The notes: generated by a model not told the origin, from the letters alone. Shown: positions 1 through 8,640, counted from the first letter of the stretch. The stretch is 64,000 nucleotides of DNA from Frateuria aurantia DSM 6220 (GCF_000242255.2 NC_017033.1:1426001-1490000), one strand, 5' to 3'. Numbers and translations are program-made.

Positions 1-125
1 TGGTGGAGAATCTCATCGAAATCGTCGGCGCGCAGCGCATCTACCGGAATACGGTGACTGGTCAGCAAGGCAATCACTGCCACATTGTCCAGCTGTACCT
101 GCTTGTGATTCTGCAGGTCCGGCAC
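1..125 (-). other. Unidentified open frame running off the left edge
   Basis: From a GTG at position 125 (just after an in-frame TAG) the minus strand stays open for 41 codons to the window edge, with codon use that looks coding (many GCC, CTG, GAC). I recognise no family. It could be the 5' part of a small gene continuing to the left, or a fragment of a decayed one. No ribosome binding site supports the GTG. Confidence 0.2.
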
Positions 126-167
126 CTACACCTGTATTGATATGGAAGTCTCGAGTCGGCCTAGCGG

Positions 168-791
168 TCAGGGACTGCGTCGGCTCGGTTTTGCTGGCCG
201 TTGATCGCTCACTTGCAGAGCGCGCCCAGGATTGCTGAAGCCATCGATAAACAGGTGGGTCAGATGGCGGACCCTGCTCAGGCTGCCGCCAGCCTGTTCA
301 ACGGCAAGTGATATCGCCATCACCACGCACACCAGGTCGTCCAGCAAGACATCCTGGCGCAGTACGTCGGCATCCTGGGCACGTTTCAGCTGGCGGGTCG
401 CTTCCTGCTGGCTGGCATGACAGCCGGGCGTACCGCTTTGCAAGACCGCGCCCAACGAGGCGGCCAGTCCGCGGTAGTGACAGGTGTGGATCACCAGCTC
501 CTCCATAAACTGTCGGATCGACTGGTCGGGCGGCATGCTCTGATCCCGGGCACGGCTGGCCTCGGCCAAGGCCAGCAGACGTTCGTCGCTCATCGCGGCC
601 AGCAAGGCCTCGCGGGTAGGGAAGCGGCGATAGAGCGTGCCAATGCCGACCTTGGCACGTTTGGCCACTTCGTCGAGCGAGGCATCCGCTCCGCGTTCGA
701 GGAACAGGCTCTCGGCCGCGATCAGAATGCGCTCGCGATTGCGGGCAGCATCGGCGCGCAAGGCTTGGGCGGGGGAGGGATCTGCTGTCAT
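168..791 (-). CDS. TetR/AcrR family transcriptional repressor
   Basis: A 207-residue one-component regulator. The N-terminal helix-turn-helix spans about residues 18-62 (RERILIAAESLF, then the recognition part GIGTLYRRFPTREAL), followed by an alpha-helical ligand-binding and dimerisation domain whose ligand cannot be read from sequence. The open frame extends to 851, but I place the start at the ATG at 791. The longer versions would run through two palindromes (798-816 and 830-856) that look like the regulator's own operators, and MTADPSPAQALR is a usual kind of TetR N-terminus. It is divergent from the SDR gene at 871. Known behaviour of the family suggests that it represses both itself and the SDR until an inducer binds. 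Family assignment is firm; target and inducer are inference. Confidence 0.88.
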   Translation of the reverse strand: MTADPSPAQALRADAARNRERILIAAESLFLERGADASLDEVAKRAKVGIGTLYRRFPTREALLAAMSDERLLALAEASRARDQSMPPDQSIRQFMEELVIHTCHYRGLAASLGAVLQSGTPGCHASQQEATRQLKRAQDADVLRQDVLLDDLVCVVMAISLAVEQAGGSLSRVRHLTHLFIDGFSNPGRALQVSDQRPAKPSRRSP

Positions 792-797
792 CGGTGT

Positions 798-816
798 ATC
801 CACTTGTAAAGTGGAT
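798..816. promoter_or_regulatory. TetR operator candidate 1
   Basis: Perfect inverted repeat ATCCACTT-gta-AAGTGGAT immediately upstream of the TetR start. It shares the core AAGTGGA/TCCACTT with the second palindrome at 830-856. The centres are 36 bp apart. Two sites with the same core between divergent TetR and target genes is the usual autoregulatory arrangement. Confidence 0.65.
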
Positions 817-829
817 GCTACCTCCATAT

Positions 830-856
830 AGTAAGTGGAGCAATGCTCCACTTACT
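830..856. promoter_or_regulatory. TetR operator candidate 2
   Basis: Perfect 12-bp inverted repeat AGTAAGTGGAGC-aat-GCTCCACTTACT. It ends 14 bases before the ATG of the SDR gene, so an occupied site would block its promoter or early transcript. It shares the AAGTGGA core with the site at 798-816. Confidence 0.7.
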
Positions 857-870
857 AAGGGTTTATCCAG

Positions 871-1614
871 ATGCGATTCAAAGACAAGATTGTGGCGATC
901 ACTGGTGGCAGTGACGGCATCGGACTGGCGACCGCCAAGGCCTTTGCCGCCGAAGGGGCGAGCGTCTATATCACCGGCCGCAGCCAGGAACGGCTGGATG
1001 CGGCGGTAGCGTTGATCGGCCATGGTGCCGTGGCCGTGCAGGGTGACGCGGCTCGCCCAGGTGATCTGGACAGGCTCTATACCCAGATCCAATGCGATCA
1101 CGGCAGGCTGGATGTGGTCTTTGCCAATGCGGGAATCTCGGAGCTGGAGCCGCGGCCGCTAGGCACGATCACCGATGACGGCTTCGAGCAGATTTTTGGC
1201 CTGAATGTCCGTGGTGTGCTGCATACGGTGCAAAAGGCGCTACCCTTGCTGGTGGATGGAGCCGCGGTGGTGATCAATGGTTCCGTGGCTGGCAGCAAGG
1301 GGTTTCCCGGGCAATCGCTGTACAACGCCAGCAAGGCGGCGGTGCGTTCGTTTGCGCGGACCTGGACTAGCGAACTCAAAGACCGGGGCATTCGCGTGAA
1401 TATGGTATCGCCCAGCGGTACCGAGACCCGGCCGATGCGGGCATTCCTCGAGGCGCGACCGGGCGTGGAAGATATGCTGAAGCAGCTCGTGCCCCTGGGG
1501 CGCCTGGGACAGCCGGATGAGATCGCCCGTGCAGTGCTGTTTCTTGCTTCCACGGACAGCAGCTATGTTGCAGGTGTCGAACTGTTTGTAGATGGCGGGG
1601 CACTGGCCGTATAA
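871..1614 (+). CDS. Short-chain dehydrogenase/reductase (SDR)
   Basis: A 247-residue classical SDR, the normal length for the family. The cofactor motif TGGSDGIG is at residues 11-18, NAG at 86-88, and the catalytic triad elements Ser138, Tyr151 and Lys155 lie in the GSVAGS and YNASK segments. The last 20 residues end in the usual VDGG. An acidic residue is absent from the end of beta-2 (ITGRSQ), which favours NADP(H), although this is only suggestive. The substrate is not predictable. The gene is divergent from a TetR gene with two palindromic sites between them, so it is probably the regulator's target; TetR-SDR pairs often deal with aldehydes, quinones or xenobiotics. The ATG at 871 is preceded by only a weak AAGG. 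Confidence 0.9.
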   Translation: MRFKDKIVAITGGSDGIGLATAKAFAAEGASVYITGRSQERLDAAVALIGHGAVAVQGDAARPGDLDRLYTQIQCDHGRLDVVFANAGISELEPRPLGTITDDGFEQIFGLNVRGVLHTVQKALPLLVDGAAVVINGSVAGSKGFPGQSLYNASKAAVRSFARTWTSELKDRGIRVNMVSPSGTETRPMRAFLEARPGVEDMLKQLVPLGRLGQPDEIARAVLFLASTDSSYVAGVELFVDGGALAV

Positions 1615-1673
1615 GCGCCTTCATCCATGGAGCGATGGCCTGATGCCACCATCGTCAACCGGAGGAGGGTTCA

Positions 1674-2189
1674 TTACCTTCTTTCCGGTTGCGAAGCCAT
1701 GAGGCCGGGCGGGTCGACTTGAGCTTGGGTTACATGCTCCAGTGCCTCGCTATGGTAGAGGTCCAGGCATTTCATCAGGTCGAATCGAAGTCCGTGTACC
1801 TGCCAGGCGGTGATGGGGTCGAAGTAGTCGCGCTGCAGATATTCATCGATCAGCAGAAAAATCTCGCGCTTCGTGGCGGGCTTGGCATCGTGCGCGGACT
1901 GGCGCAGCATCTCGGCGCTGCGGCCTGCATCTTTTGCCGGCTGGGCCTCATGTCGGTAGGCCTCGGCGATGCACATGGCCAGCACCATGTCCTTGAAATT
2001 CTGACCTCCGCCTTGCTCGGCCGGTGGCGATGTAGCTGTCGACGAGGCTGTCGCCGGTGGCAGGGCCACGAGTCGGGCAGGGCAGAAGGCCATGATGGAC
2101 AGCAGGCAGATCCATGCGAGCGGACAGGTCATGGGGCCCGGGCTGTACGCGCCTGCGGCGACCCATGATCTACGTTGACTGCGGCTCAT
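1674..2189 (-). CDS. Tai4-like type VI amidase immunity protein (second copy)
   Basis: A 171-residue exported or anchored protein. A hydrophobic stretch (about residues 21-40) precedes a Ser/Thr/Pro-rich linker and a compact domain with the Tai4 pattern: NFKDMVLAMCIAEAY (64-78), a LIDEYLQRDY segment (113-122) and DLMKCLDLYHS (137-147), including two conserved cysteines (73, 141). Tai4 proteins act in the periplasm and bind Tae4, a type VI secretion peptidoglycan amidase, to protect the cell. The gene is the downstream member of a tandem pair: its ATG overlaps the stop of the upstream paralogue (ATGA), so translation is probably coupled. No Tae4 (Cys-His amidase) gene is visible nearby. Family call rests on motif recall and would need a profile search. 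Confidence 0.7.
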   Translation of the reverse strand: MSRSQRRSWVAAGAYSPGPMTCPLAWICLLSIMAFCPARLVALPPATASSTATSPPAEQGGGQNFKDMVLAMCIAEAYRHEAQPAKDAGRSAEMLRQSAHDAKPATKREIFLLIDEYLQRDYFDPITAWQVHGLRFDLMKCLDLYHSEALEHVTQAQVDPPGLMASQPERR

Positions 2190-2671
2190 GGCGTGTCTCC
2201 CGTGGGTGCATGATCCTGACTGTAGCTGCGCTGCGGATGGTCGACGAAGCGCTTGACCTGAGCCTGCAGCTCGGGGCTGTGATACATCGCCAGGCACTTC
2301 AGCAGATCGGGACGGCGACCGGCCGGGTTTGTTTTCGCGACCAGGTCTGGTTGGCCTGAAGCCAGATAGCGATCAACAAGCGCGAACATGGGCAGGGTTG
2401 CGGCCTCCAGGTCGTAATCGGTCCAGTCCAGCAGCAAGGAGGCGGTGCCGCTGGCGTCCCTGGCCGCTTCAGGTGCTGCCTTATAGGCCCGGGTCAGGCA
2501 GATGGCCAGCAGCCGGTCCTTGTAGTTCTCCCCGTAAGGTCGACTTCGGGCATCCGGGCCGTTGTACGGGTAGTCGCGGGCAGCTTCGGTGGCCGTTGAG
2601 GAAAGCGCGATCAGCAGCGCCATCCATGCGACCCCATGCGGGCGTATATAACGGCGTCTGCAACAAGTCAT
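2186..2671 (-). CDS. Tai4-like type VI amidase immunity protein (first copy)
   Basis: A 161-residue secreted protein with an N-terminal signal segment (about residues 12-31, ending STATEA) and a mature Tai4-like domain: ENYKDRLLAICLTRAYK (48-64), DASGTASLLLDWTDYDLEA (72-90), a LVDRYL helix (98-103) and DLLKCLAMYHSPEL (122-135), with cysteines 58 and 126 matching the second copy. The start at 2671 is chosen because GAGG sits 7 bases upstream. It is followed without a gap by a diverged paralogue (ATGA junction). The pair looks like immunity genes kept without a local cognate effector, either against kin attack or as leftovers of a lost effector-immunity cassette. Confidence 0.75.
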   Translation of the reverse strand: MTCCRRRYIRPHGVAWMALLIALSSTATEAARDYPYNGPDARSRPYGENYKDRLLAICLTRAYKAAPEAARDASGTASLLLDWTDYDLEAATLPMFALVDRYLASGQPDLVAKTNPAGRRPDLLKCLAMYHSPELQAQVKRFVDHPQRSYSQDHAPTGDTP

Positions 2672-2926
2672 GATGCATCCTCGTCGACATGATGATGTCA
2701 GTGCTTTCTGGTGCAAGTCCCGGTCTGCCCTGGTTACAGAGAGCCGGTGAGTTCGACAGTCGCAGCCAAGCTAGTCGAACACCGAAGCCAATTGGACTGG
2801 GAAGGAGCACCAACGCACTGGGCACGGCTCCTGACGCTGCACCGGCGGCAATAGACCTCAAGCGGTGGGTTTGAGTTGACTTTATTTCCTCCGTCTCCTT
2901 AAGTGCAATGCCGACATGCCGCGTTA

Positions 2927-3453
2927 TCAAGGACTTCGATCCCCCTGCCTCAGGTAGGCTACGTAGGCGCGGGCCAGTTCGTCAGCGAGCGCGGCTTGAA
3001 GCACAGAATACCGATGGACGTGGCTGCCTGGATGGTGGCGATGCGTACAGCTTGTTCCGGATTGGGATGGGTGAGTTCCCTGCGGTGCGCGAGCATGGCC
3101 TGGATCACCTGGTCCAGGTTGTCGTCACGGATGGCCACAGCCTCCTGCACGAGTTCTTCGTCGTCGGACCCAAGGAACGTCTCCATCGCCTGTGCCAGCT
3201 TGGGCTGCAGGCGGTTCTGCATGAACATCAATCCGACCATCTCCCGTGCAGCGCTTTCCAGCGTGCCCTGCTCGCGCTTGCGCTGCAGATGCAGGTGATT
3301 GCTTTGCTTGCTCAGCTTCAGAATGTGCAGGCAAGCCGTGCGCAACAGCGCCTGCTTGTCCTGGAAGCAGCGATAGACCGTGGCCGACGACAGTCCCGAA
3401 GCCTTTGAACAGGCTTCATTGTGAGGGTGCGAAGTGTCTAAAGAGCGGGGCAA
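2927..3453 (-). pseudogene. Broken TetR family regulator gene
   Basis: The frame from 3453 to 2959 encodes the second half of a TetR helix-turn-helix (KASGLSSATVYRCFQDKQALL) and most of a ligand domain, but the first 25 or so residues of a normal TetR DNA-binding domain are missing. Only an unrelated TTG-started leader precedes the remnant. Near the 3' end a one-base shift has occurred. The annotated frame reads RSLTNWPAPT and stops, whereas the neighbouring frame restores the typical ELARAYVAYLR ending and stops at 2927. Both ends are therefore damaged. It lies between the Tai4 pair and the PgpC-like gene, in a stretch with other debris. Confidence 0.65.
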
Positions 3454-3475
3454 GTCCAGGTTGAGGCGAAGAAGC

Positions 3476-4180
3476 CTACCGCCAGAGCAAAATGTTAGGC
3501 TGGCTGCTCAGTGCTTGCTCTATGCGCGCAAGGCATTTTTCCTTTGGGCTAACCAAATGACTTTCCGAGCTAAGTAGAAGCACCGGCAAATCAGCATGAT
3601 GATCCGTGTAGGCAATATCCCATGGCGGTCCAAATCCTTGTGCGGTAAGCATAGAAACTTTATTTTGGCCAAAGCAGTGCTGATCACGCACCAGTCCGCC
3701 GAGGAGCGGACGCAGTGTCGACGCGACAAGTGGCACCTCGCCAAGGCCTGCACGCTCCAAGAGACCTGCGGCCAAAGGCTGGAGGCAGCCGGTGGCAATA
3801 ACGACCTTATCTCCGTTCTGCAAGTGAGCTTTAAGATGTTCGATAGCAGCAGGCAGCATCACAGAGGCATGCCCATTCGGCAGCGAGTCGATGTGTTCCT
3901 CGACTAACGCCGGCAAGGAATCAAGCGTTCGCCCCAATGTGGCAACCCATACTGCAAAGCGCATCGGCACCCAACGCGCTTGCCGCCATAGGAGAAGGGG
4001 GCCGAGCATCGGAAGTGCAAGGAAAACCACAAGGAGACGCCATGGGTTTCGCCACAGCAACCAACGGAAAAAACGGCTTGCCGTATCCCAGCGCGTTATC
4101 GTCAGATCGAAGTCAAACACGACAATGCGCTGCCCACTCCTTCGTTGACACTCGGCTGGCCCTGAGGCAGGTTCAAGCAT
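3476..4180 (-). CDS. HAD-IB phosphatase, PgpC/YfhB-like
   Basis: A 234-residue HAD superfamily phosphatase. Motif I is DFDLT (residues 23-27), motif II is in VVIATG, the motif III lysine is in GQNKVSML, and motif IV is YTDHHADLP. A hydrophobic double segment after motif I (FRWLLWRNPWRLLVVFLAL and following) resembles the membrane-associated insert of Escherichia coli PgpC, which removes the phosphate from phosphatidylglycerophosphate in phospholipid synthesis. The resemblance in motif IV and the C-terminus is also good. The start at 4180 is supported by GGGAGGA 4 bases upstream; a longer frame to 4237 has no such site. It could instead be another HAD-IB enzyme (phosphoserine phosphatase-like). 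It is the one apparently intact gene in a decayed stretch. Confidence 0.72.
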   Translation of the reverse strand: MLEPASGPAECQRRSGQRIVVFDFDLTITRWDTASRFFRWLLWRNPWRLLVVFLALPMLGPLLLWRQARWVPMRFAVWVATLGRTLDSLPALVEEHIDSLPNGHASVMLPAAIEHLKAHLQNGDKVVIATGCLQPLAAGLLERAGLGEVPLVASTLRPLLGGLVRDQHCFGQNKVSMLTAQGFGPPWDIAYTDHHADLPVLLLSSESHLVSPKEKCLARIEQALSSQPNILLWR

Positions 4181-4294
4181 GATTCCTCCCCAATCTGCGC
4201 TCAAATCAATCTCAAAAAGTCCCACAAACACTGTCAATTCACAAGCCGCAGCCCAGCGGCTGCGCCAAAGTCATCGCTGCCGCCGACTACCGCC

Positions 4295-5212
4295 TCACCC
4301 TTTAACTTGCCTCGCCGGAAGGCAGGGCGGCGTGATGAACTCCTGCTTCAGGCCATAGCTGCGCACCAGGCGCATGTAATTGCGACTGGTGACGACCAAC
4401 CCGTTATTCGAGCGCAGCAAGAACGGCTCACACACCTGGCCAAGCATGCCGTAGCGCGTGATCAGCGCCTGATCCAGGGCTGCCGAGGCCGTACTTGCCT
4501 TTCCGGTTCGGGAAAGGTGCCAGCCATGCAATGGGCGCGTGCTGCAATCGATCACCAGCGCCAGGTTGAGCCGGCCATCCTTGTCACCCCAAATGCGACC
4601 CAGATCCGTGGGCCAGCGTTGATCCGGTTTTTCGGCACGCGAGACCTTGGCCTCAATCCGCGGACGCTGCCCCGGCGCTTGCTTACACCCCTGCCAGCCC
4701 TCGAGCTGAAAGATGCGCTGTCACGGTGCGATAGCCAAACGAAGGTGCCGCCTCGATCATCACTTTGATCGAGGCGGCCAGCTCGGCCTTGACGTTGGCG
4801 GGCGAGCGGGTCGGCATGTAGTGCGCCGTGCGGCAGCCCTCACCGAACCACTGGCACAGCTTGGCTATCGATACCGCGACCCCTTAGTCCTTCAGTCGCT
4901 GCTGGAACCAGCGCATCGGCTCTCGTCCTTTCCCGGCAAGGAAGCCAACTTTTTTTGCGCGCGCATCTCCAGGATCGCCTCACCGTAGGCTCCCTGCAGA
5001 TCCTTGAGCTGACGATCGTACGGCTCTCGCACGTCCTCTGGCTAGGCTCGCAGTGCGTTCTCCATGCTGCGCTTGCCGTCCTCGACCCAGCTCTCAAGTT
5101 TCGCCAGGGTCAGGTCGAACTGGCGGCCAGCCCTGGATGATTTCAAGGGCCAGCGCCGACTTGCGCAGGGCCATCCAGCGCTTGAGCTTTTTTCCATCAT
5201 CGTGCTCATCGG
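4295..5212 (-). mobile_element. Degenerate IS3-family insertion sequence
   Basis: Minus-strand frames read in order give pieces of the two IS3 proteins. OrfA begins at 5209 (MSTMMEK) and continues as GRQFDLTLAKLESWVEDGK. After a frame change it reads PEDVREPYDRQLKDLQGAYG and ends near 4890. OrfB pieces follow: TAHYMPTRSPANVKAELAA and SFGYRTVTAHL, then a gap (internal deletion plus frame change), FQLEGWQ, RPRIEAKVSRAEKPDQRW and the integrase core LALVIDCSTRPLHGWHL to YGLKQEFITPP. The reading ends abruptly at about 4310, so the C-terminal part with the final catalytic Glu is missing. At least three frame changes and a 3' truncation mean it cannot be active. No terminal inverted repeats were identified. 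Confidence 0.8.
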
Positions 5213-5286
5213 TGTCTCCTTTGGGGGAAGGCAACATCTGCGCAAGTTATTAGCGGGTCATTGCGGGAGCTGCAGAGATCGAACAC

Positions 5287-5314
5287 AAAAAAACCCGGCC
5301 TGTGAGGGCCGGGC
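5287..5314 (-). terminator. Rho-independent terminator of tmRNA
   Basis: On the minus strand, GGGCCGG-type stem (CCCGGCC at 5294-5300 pairing with GGCCGGG at 5307-5313) is followed by seven T residues (A run 5287-5293 on the plus strand). It lies 10 bases beyond the CCA end of ssrA. Confidence 0.9.
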
Positions 5315-5323
5315 TTTCGGTAT

Positions 5324-5678
<355 letters not shown>

Positions 5679-5767
5679 GGGGTTGAAACTTGAGCTTGAT
5701 GAGTATGCGGCCTTGCAGCCGCGTATTCAAGTTTTGTGACAAAAACTTTCGTATCGGTGTCGGGTAA

Positions 5768-6259
5768 TCAGGCGACGCGGTTGTGGGCGCGCATGGTGCG
5801 CTGCTTTTCACGGCCCCAGTCACGGTCTTTTTCGGCGGCACGCTTGTCGTGCTGCTGCTTGCCCAAGGCCAGGCCGATCTCGATCTTGACCCGGTTGCCC
5901 TTCCAGTACATGGCGGTGGGCACCATGGTGTAGCCGCGACGTTCCACCGCACCGATCAGCTGGTCGATCTCTTCGCGATGCAGCAGCAGCTTGCGCAGGC
6001 GCCTGTCATCGGCCACATAGTGGCTGGAGGCGCTGATCAGCGGCGGGATGGAGGCGCCGTACAGAAAGATTTCGCCCTGCCGTACAATGGCATAGCTGTC
6101 ACCGAAGTTGATGCGGCCGGCACGAAGGGACTTCAGCTCCCAGCCCTGCAAGGCCATGCCGGCCTCGTAGCGCCGGTCGATGTGATACTCGTGGCGGGCG
6201 CGCTTGTTGAGCGCGATCGTGCCACTGTTGGATTTGTCTTTGCCCTTTGGCTTGGCCAT
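5768..6259 (-). CDS. smpB: SsrA-binding protein SmpB
   Basis: A 163-residue protein, the usual length. It has the OB-fold core ([20 protein letters not shown], then [11 protein letters not shown]) and a basic C-terminal tail ([16 protein letters not shown]) that enters the ribosome as a helix. SmpB binds tmRNA and delivers it to stalled ribosomes. I use the ATG at 6259 (MAKPKGK), the common start in the family; an ATG 18 bases upstream is possible and neither has a clear ribosome binding site. It lies directly upstream of ssrA on the same strand and divergent from ratA, a conserved arrangement in gammaproteobacteria. Confidence 0.96.
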   Translation of the reverse strand: MAKPKGKDKSNSGTIALNKRARHEYHIDRRYEAGMALQGWELKSLRAGRINFGDSYAIVRQGEIFLYGASIPPLISASSHYVADDRRLRKLLLHREEIDQLIGAVERRGYTMVPTAMYWKGNRVKIEIGLALGKQQHDKRAAEKDRDWGREKQRTMRAHNRVA

Positions 6260-6344
6260 GTCCGTTAAACTCGGCATCTCTTGCTGATGGTCGACCCGCT
6301 GCCCGGGAGGGCAGTGGAGCGCACCGAAATTGAATGAGGTCTTT

Positions 6345-6776
6345 GTGATCCAGATCCGCCGCAGCGCGCTGGTAATGTTTACGCCGGCCCAGATGTTTGA
6401 CTTGGTTAATGATGTGGAAGCCTACCCCAAGCGCTTCGCCTGGTGTTCCGGGGCCGAGGTGCTTGAGCAGGGCGAGACCGCGCTGGTAGCGCGCCTGGAC
6501 CTCAAGTTTGCCGGATTCAAGCAGAGTTTTACCACCCGCAATACTTTTTCACGTCCTGAACGTCTGCAGATCAGTCTGGTCAATGGGCCGCTCAAGGCGC
6601 TGGAGGGCATCTGGCACTTCCACCCTCTGGGAAATGAGGGCTGCAAGGTGGAACTCAATCTTGATTTCGATTATGCCGGCCGGCTCGGCGGTACGGCCTT
6701 GAAGCTGGGCTTTCAGGGACTGGCTTCGCGCATGGTTGACGATTTCTGCAGCGAGGCCCGCAAGGCCTATGGCTGA
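6345..6776 (+). CDS. ratA: RatA, START-domain (COQ10/cyclase-like) protein
   Basis: A 143-residue single START/polyketide-cyclase domain protein: [38 protein letters not shown] and a C-terminal amphipathic helix [16 protein letters not shown]. In Escherichia coli RatA was described as a factor that hinders 70S ribosome association; the fold is that of COQ10, which binds ubiquinone, so a lipid-binding role is also argued. The GTG at 6345 is taken as start because GAGG lies 5 bases upstream; a TTG at 6330 would put that site inside the gene. It is divergent from smpB and overlaps ratB by 8 bases. Confidence 0.93.
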   Translation: MIQIRRSALVMFTPAQMFDLVNDVEAYPKRFAWCSGAEVLEQGETALVARLDLKFAGFKQSFTTRNTFSRPERLQISLVNGPLKALEGIWHFHPLGNEGCKVELNLDFDYAGRLGGTALKLGFQGLASRMVDDFCSEARKAYG

Positions 6777-7053
6777 GCCGATGCTGCGGATCGAGGTGGC
6801 TTATGCCTTGCCGCGGCAGCAATGGCTGAGGTCCGTCGAACTGCCTGCTGGCAGCACTGCCACTGAGGCGGTGCGTGCCTCCGGCTTGCTCGAAATGCGG
6901 CCGGAGCTGGCGGGTATCGAGCTGGATCTTGGCGTTTTTTCCAGCCGGGTCAACTCGGGATACGTCCTGCAGGATGGCGACCGGGTCGAAATCTACCGGC
7001 CGCTGCAATGCGATCCGATGCGCGCCCGCCGTTTGCGGGCGGGACGACGCTGA
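6769..7053 (+). CDS. ratB: RatB / RnfH-family ubiquitin-like fold protein
   Basis: A 94-residue small beta-grasp protein of the RnfH family: MLRIEVAYALPRQQWLRSVE, the acidic GIELDLGVFSSRVN, LQDGDRVEIYRPL, and a basic tail (RARRLRAGRR). Function is not established; it is almost always the partner gene of ratA, as here, where its ATG lies inside the end of ratA. The two stop codons and the close convergence with bamE (35 bases) leave no room for another gene. Confidence 0.9.
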   Translation: MAEPMLRIEVAYALPRQQWLRSVELPAGSTATEAVRASGLLEMRPELAGIELDLGVFSSRVNSGYVLQDGDRVEIYRPLQCDPMRARRLRAGRR

Positions 7054-7087
7054 GGGCCGGCAGGGGCAGGCCTCGCGGAAGGTGACC

Positions 7088-7573
7088 TCAGTGCTGGCCG
7101 TTGGCTCCGCTGCCGTTCTTGTTGCCGGCGCCGCCGAAATTGCCCATGGCATTGGGATCGACGGGCTTGGGGCCCATCTTCTTGTCGCCGTCTTCATCGT
7201 TGACCGAGTACTTCGTCCGATAGCGCTCGCTGCGCTTCAGGGCCTTGCTGGCATCCTGAGCGAAGAAGTCACCCTGGGTACGAACCAGGATGTCGTTGTT
7301 GAAGGTCAGGGTCAGGCTGTGAATGGTCGGCTTGCGACCGCGCAGCGAGTTGGTGGAGACATAGTCCCAGCGATCCTGTTCAAAAGGCGTGGCGACCGAT
7401 GGCGTGCCAAGCAGCACCAGCACCTGGCGCTTGGTCAGGCCCGGCTTCAACTGGTCCACGTCCTTTTTCTCCAGCCAGTTGCCTTGCTGTACGTCGGGAA
7501 CATAGAGAAAATGGCAGCCAGCCAGCGAAGAAGCGAGCAGGGCGGTCGCCAGCGTACGTGTCAGTTTGTGCAT
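7088..7573 (-). CDS. bamE: Outer membrane assembly lipoprotein BamE (OmlA)
   Basis: A 161-residue lipoprotein: signal peptide with lipobox LAGC (Cys20 is the lipid site), then the BamE fold (QGNWLEKKDVDQLKPGLTK, QVLVLLGTPSVATPF, DRWDYVSTN). It is an accessory part of the BAM complex that inserts beta-barrel proteins into the outer membrane. It has a longer, Gly/Asn-rich C-terminal extension than the E. coli protein, as in other xanthomonads. It is divergent from fur, the omlA-fur arrangement known from Xanthomonas; the two share an 82-bp promoter region. Confidence 0.95.
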   Translation of the reverse strand: MHKLTRTLATALLASSLAGCHFLYVPDVQQGNWLEKKDVDQLKPGLTKRQVLVLLGTPSVATPFEQDRWDYVSTNSLRGRKPTIHSLTLTFNNDILVRTQGDFFAQDASKALKRSERYRTKYSVNDEDGDKKMGPKPVDPNAMGNFGGAGNKNGSGANGQH

Positions 7574-7655
7574 GCGAAAGTGCGGTCCGAATCAGCCAGA
7601 GTGTCGATGATACACTAGCCCTTTAGAGGGTGACGCGTATTTAGGGGTAAGTCTT

Positions 7656-8075
7656 ATGGAACAGGAATCGAAAGAACTTCGCAAGGCCGGTCTGAAGGTG
7701 ACCCACCCACGAATGCGCATCCTGCAGCTGTTTGAAGAGGGCGGAGTCCGCCATCTGACGGCTGAGGATATCTACAGGCGGATGCTGGACAATCAGGAAG
7801 ATATCGGCCTGGCGACGGTATACCGCGTGCTGACCCAGTTCGAGGCCGCCGGCATCGTGGTCAAGCACAATTTCGAAGGCGGTCAGGCTGTGTACGAACT
7901 GGATCGCGGCGAGCATCACGATCACATGATCGACGTCGACAGCGGCAAGGTGATCGAGTTCTTCAGCGAGGAAATCGAACGCCTGCAGAATGACATCGCC
8001 GACAAGCACGGCTACGTGATCGAGGGACACAGTCTGGTACTTTATGTCCGCAGCAAGGGTGGCCGGCGCGGCTGA
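7656..8075 (+). CDS. fur: Ferric uptake regulator Fur
   Basis: A 139-residue Fur protein with N-terminal winged helix (GLKVTHPRMRILQLFEE, IGLATVYRVLTQFEAAG) and a dimerisation domain with the metal ligands HHDHMIDVD at about 88-96. As is common in xanthomonads, the CxxC pairs that hold structural zinc in E. coli Fur are absent: after DHMIDVDSG the position normally occupied by CxxC reads KVIEFF. It represses iron uptake genes when iron is plentiful; the feoAB operon at 40.3 kb in this window carries a Fur-like site. Divergent from bamE. Confidence 0.96.
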   Translation: MEQESKELRKAGLKVTHPRMRILQLFEEGGVRHLTAEDIYRRMLDNQEDIGLATVYRVLTQFEAAGIVVKHNFEGGQAVYELDRGEHHDHMIDVDSGKVIEFFSEEIERLQNDIADKHGYVIEGHSLVLYVRSKGGRRG

Positions 8076-8215
8076 GCGTCGCGTCCCTGCATTGATCTGC
8101 ATCGATCCGCGTCGTACAGGACGGATCGATGCGGAAGCCGCTCCTGCCCGGCGCCCCTGTCCTCGGTCCCTGCAGCACGGGGCGGCGCGAAGCCAGTCCC
8201 TACCCTGGAACTTGA

Positions 8216-8640
8216 TCAGCCCGGAGCGCAGCAGGCCGGCAGTTCCTTGATCCGGGGCATCCAGGCCAGAATGGCGGGCCATGGCTCCAGATCCATTCCG
8301 CCCTCCGGAGTTGGCAGCACATACGGGCAGACCGCGCAGTCGGCGATGGTCGGCCGCTCCAGTGCTAGCCAGTCGTGGTTCTGCAAATGCGACTCAAGCC
8401 GTTGCAGGGTGCGTTCGGCGCGGTGCTTGGCCATGGCCTTGTCCAGATCGGCCCGAATTTGGGGATCAGTCTCAGCGTGCACAGGCCGTGCTGTGTTTCA
8501 TTGCAGGTGAAAGAAAGCCATTGCACGATTTCGGCCCGGCCCTCCGCATGAGTGGACCACCAGGTCAGAACTCGATTCAAGGCCTGGGCATTGTCCGGGT
8601 GATGCATCATCAGGTGGTTGACGAATTGGCCGGCGGGAGG
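8216..8640 (-). pseudogene. Glutathione S-transferase fragment, frameshifted
   Basis: Two overlapping minus-strand frames give consecutive pieces of a GST C-terminal domain. The first reads EIVQWLSFTCNETQHGLCTL and RLIPKF. After a shift near 8460 the next frame reads QIRADLDKAMAKHRAERTL and ALERPTIADCAVCPYV and ends at 8216. The thioredoxin-like N-terminal domain that binds glutathione is not present upstream. The gene is therefore truncated and frameshifted. It lies between fur and the two-component system. Confidence 0.72.

Noticed and set aside
1-12. The window begins with TGGTGGAG, the same eight bases as the plus-strand end of the tmRNA gene (5325-5332), which could suggest an attachment-site repeat.
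   Set aside because: Eight bases is within chance for a 5-kb comparison and the match stops there. Sequence to the left of the window would be needed.
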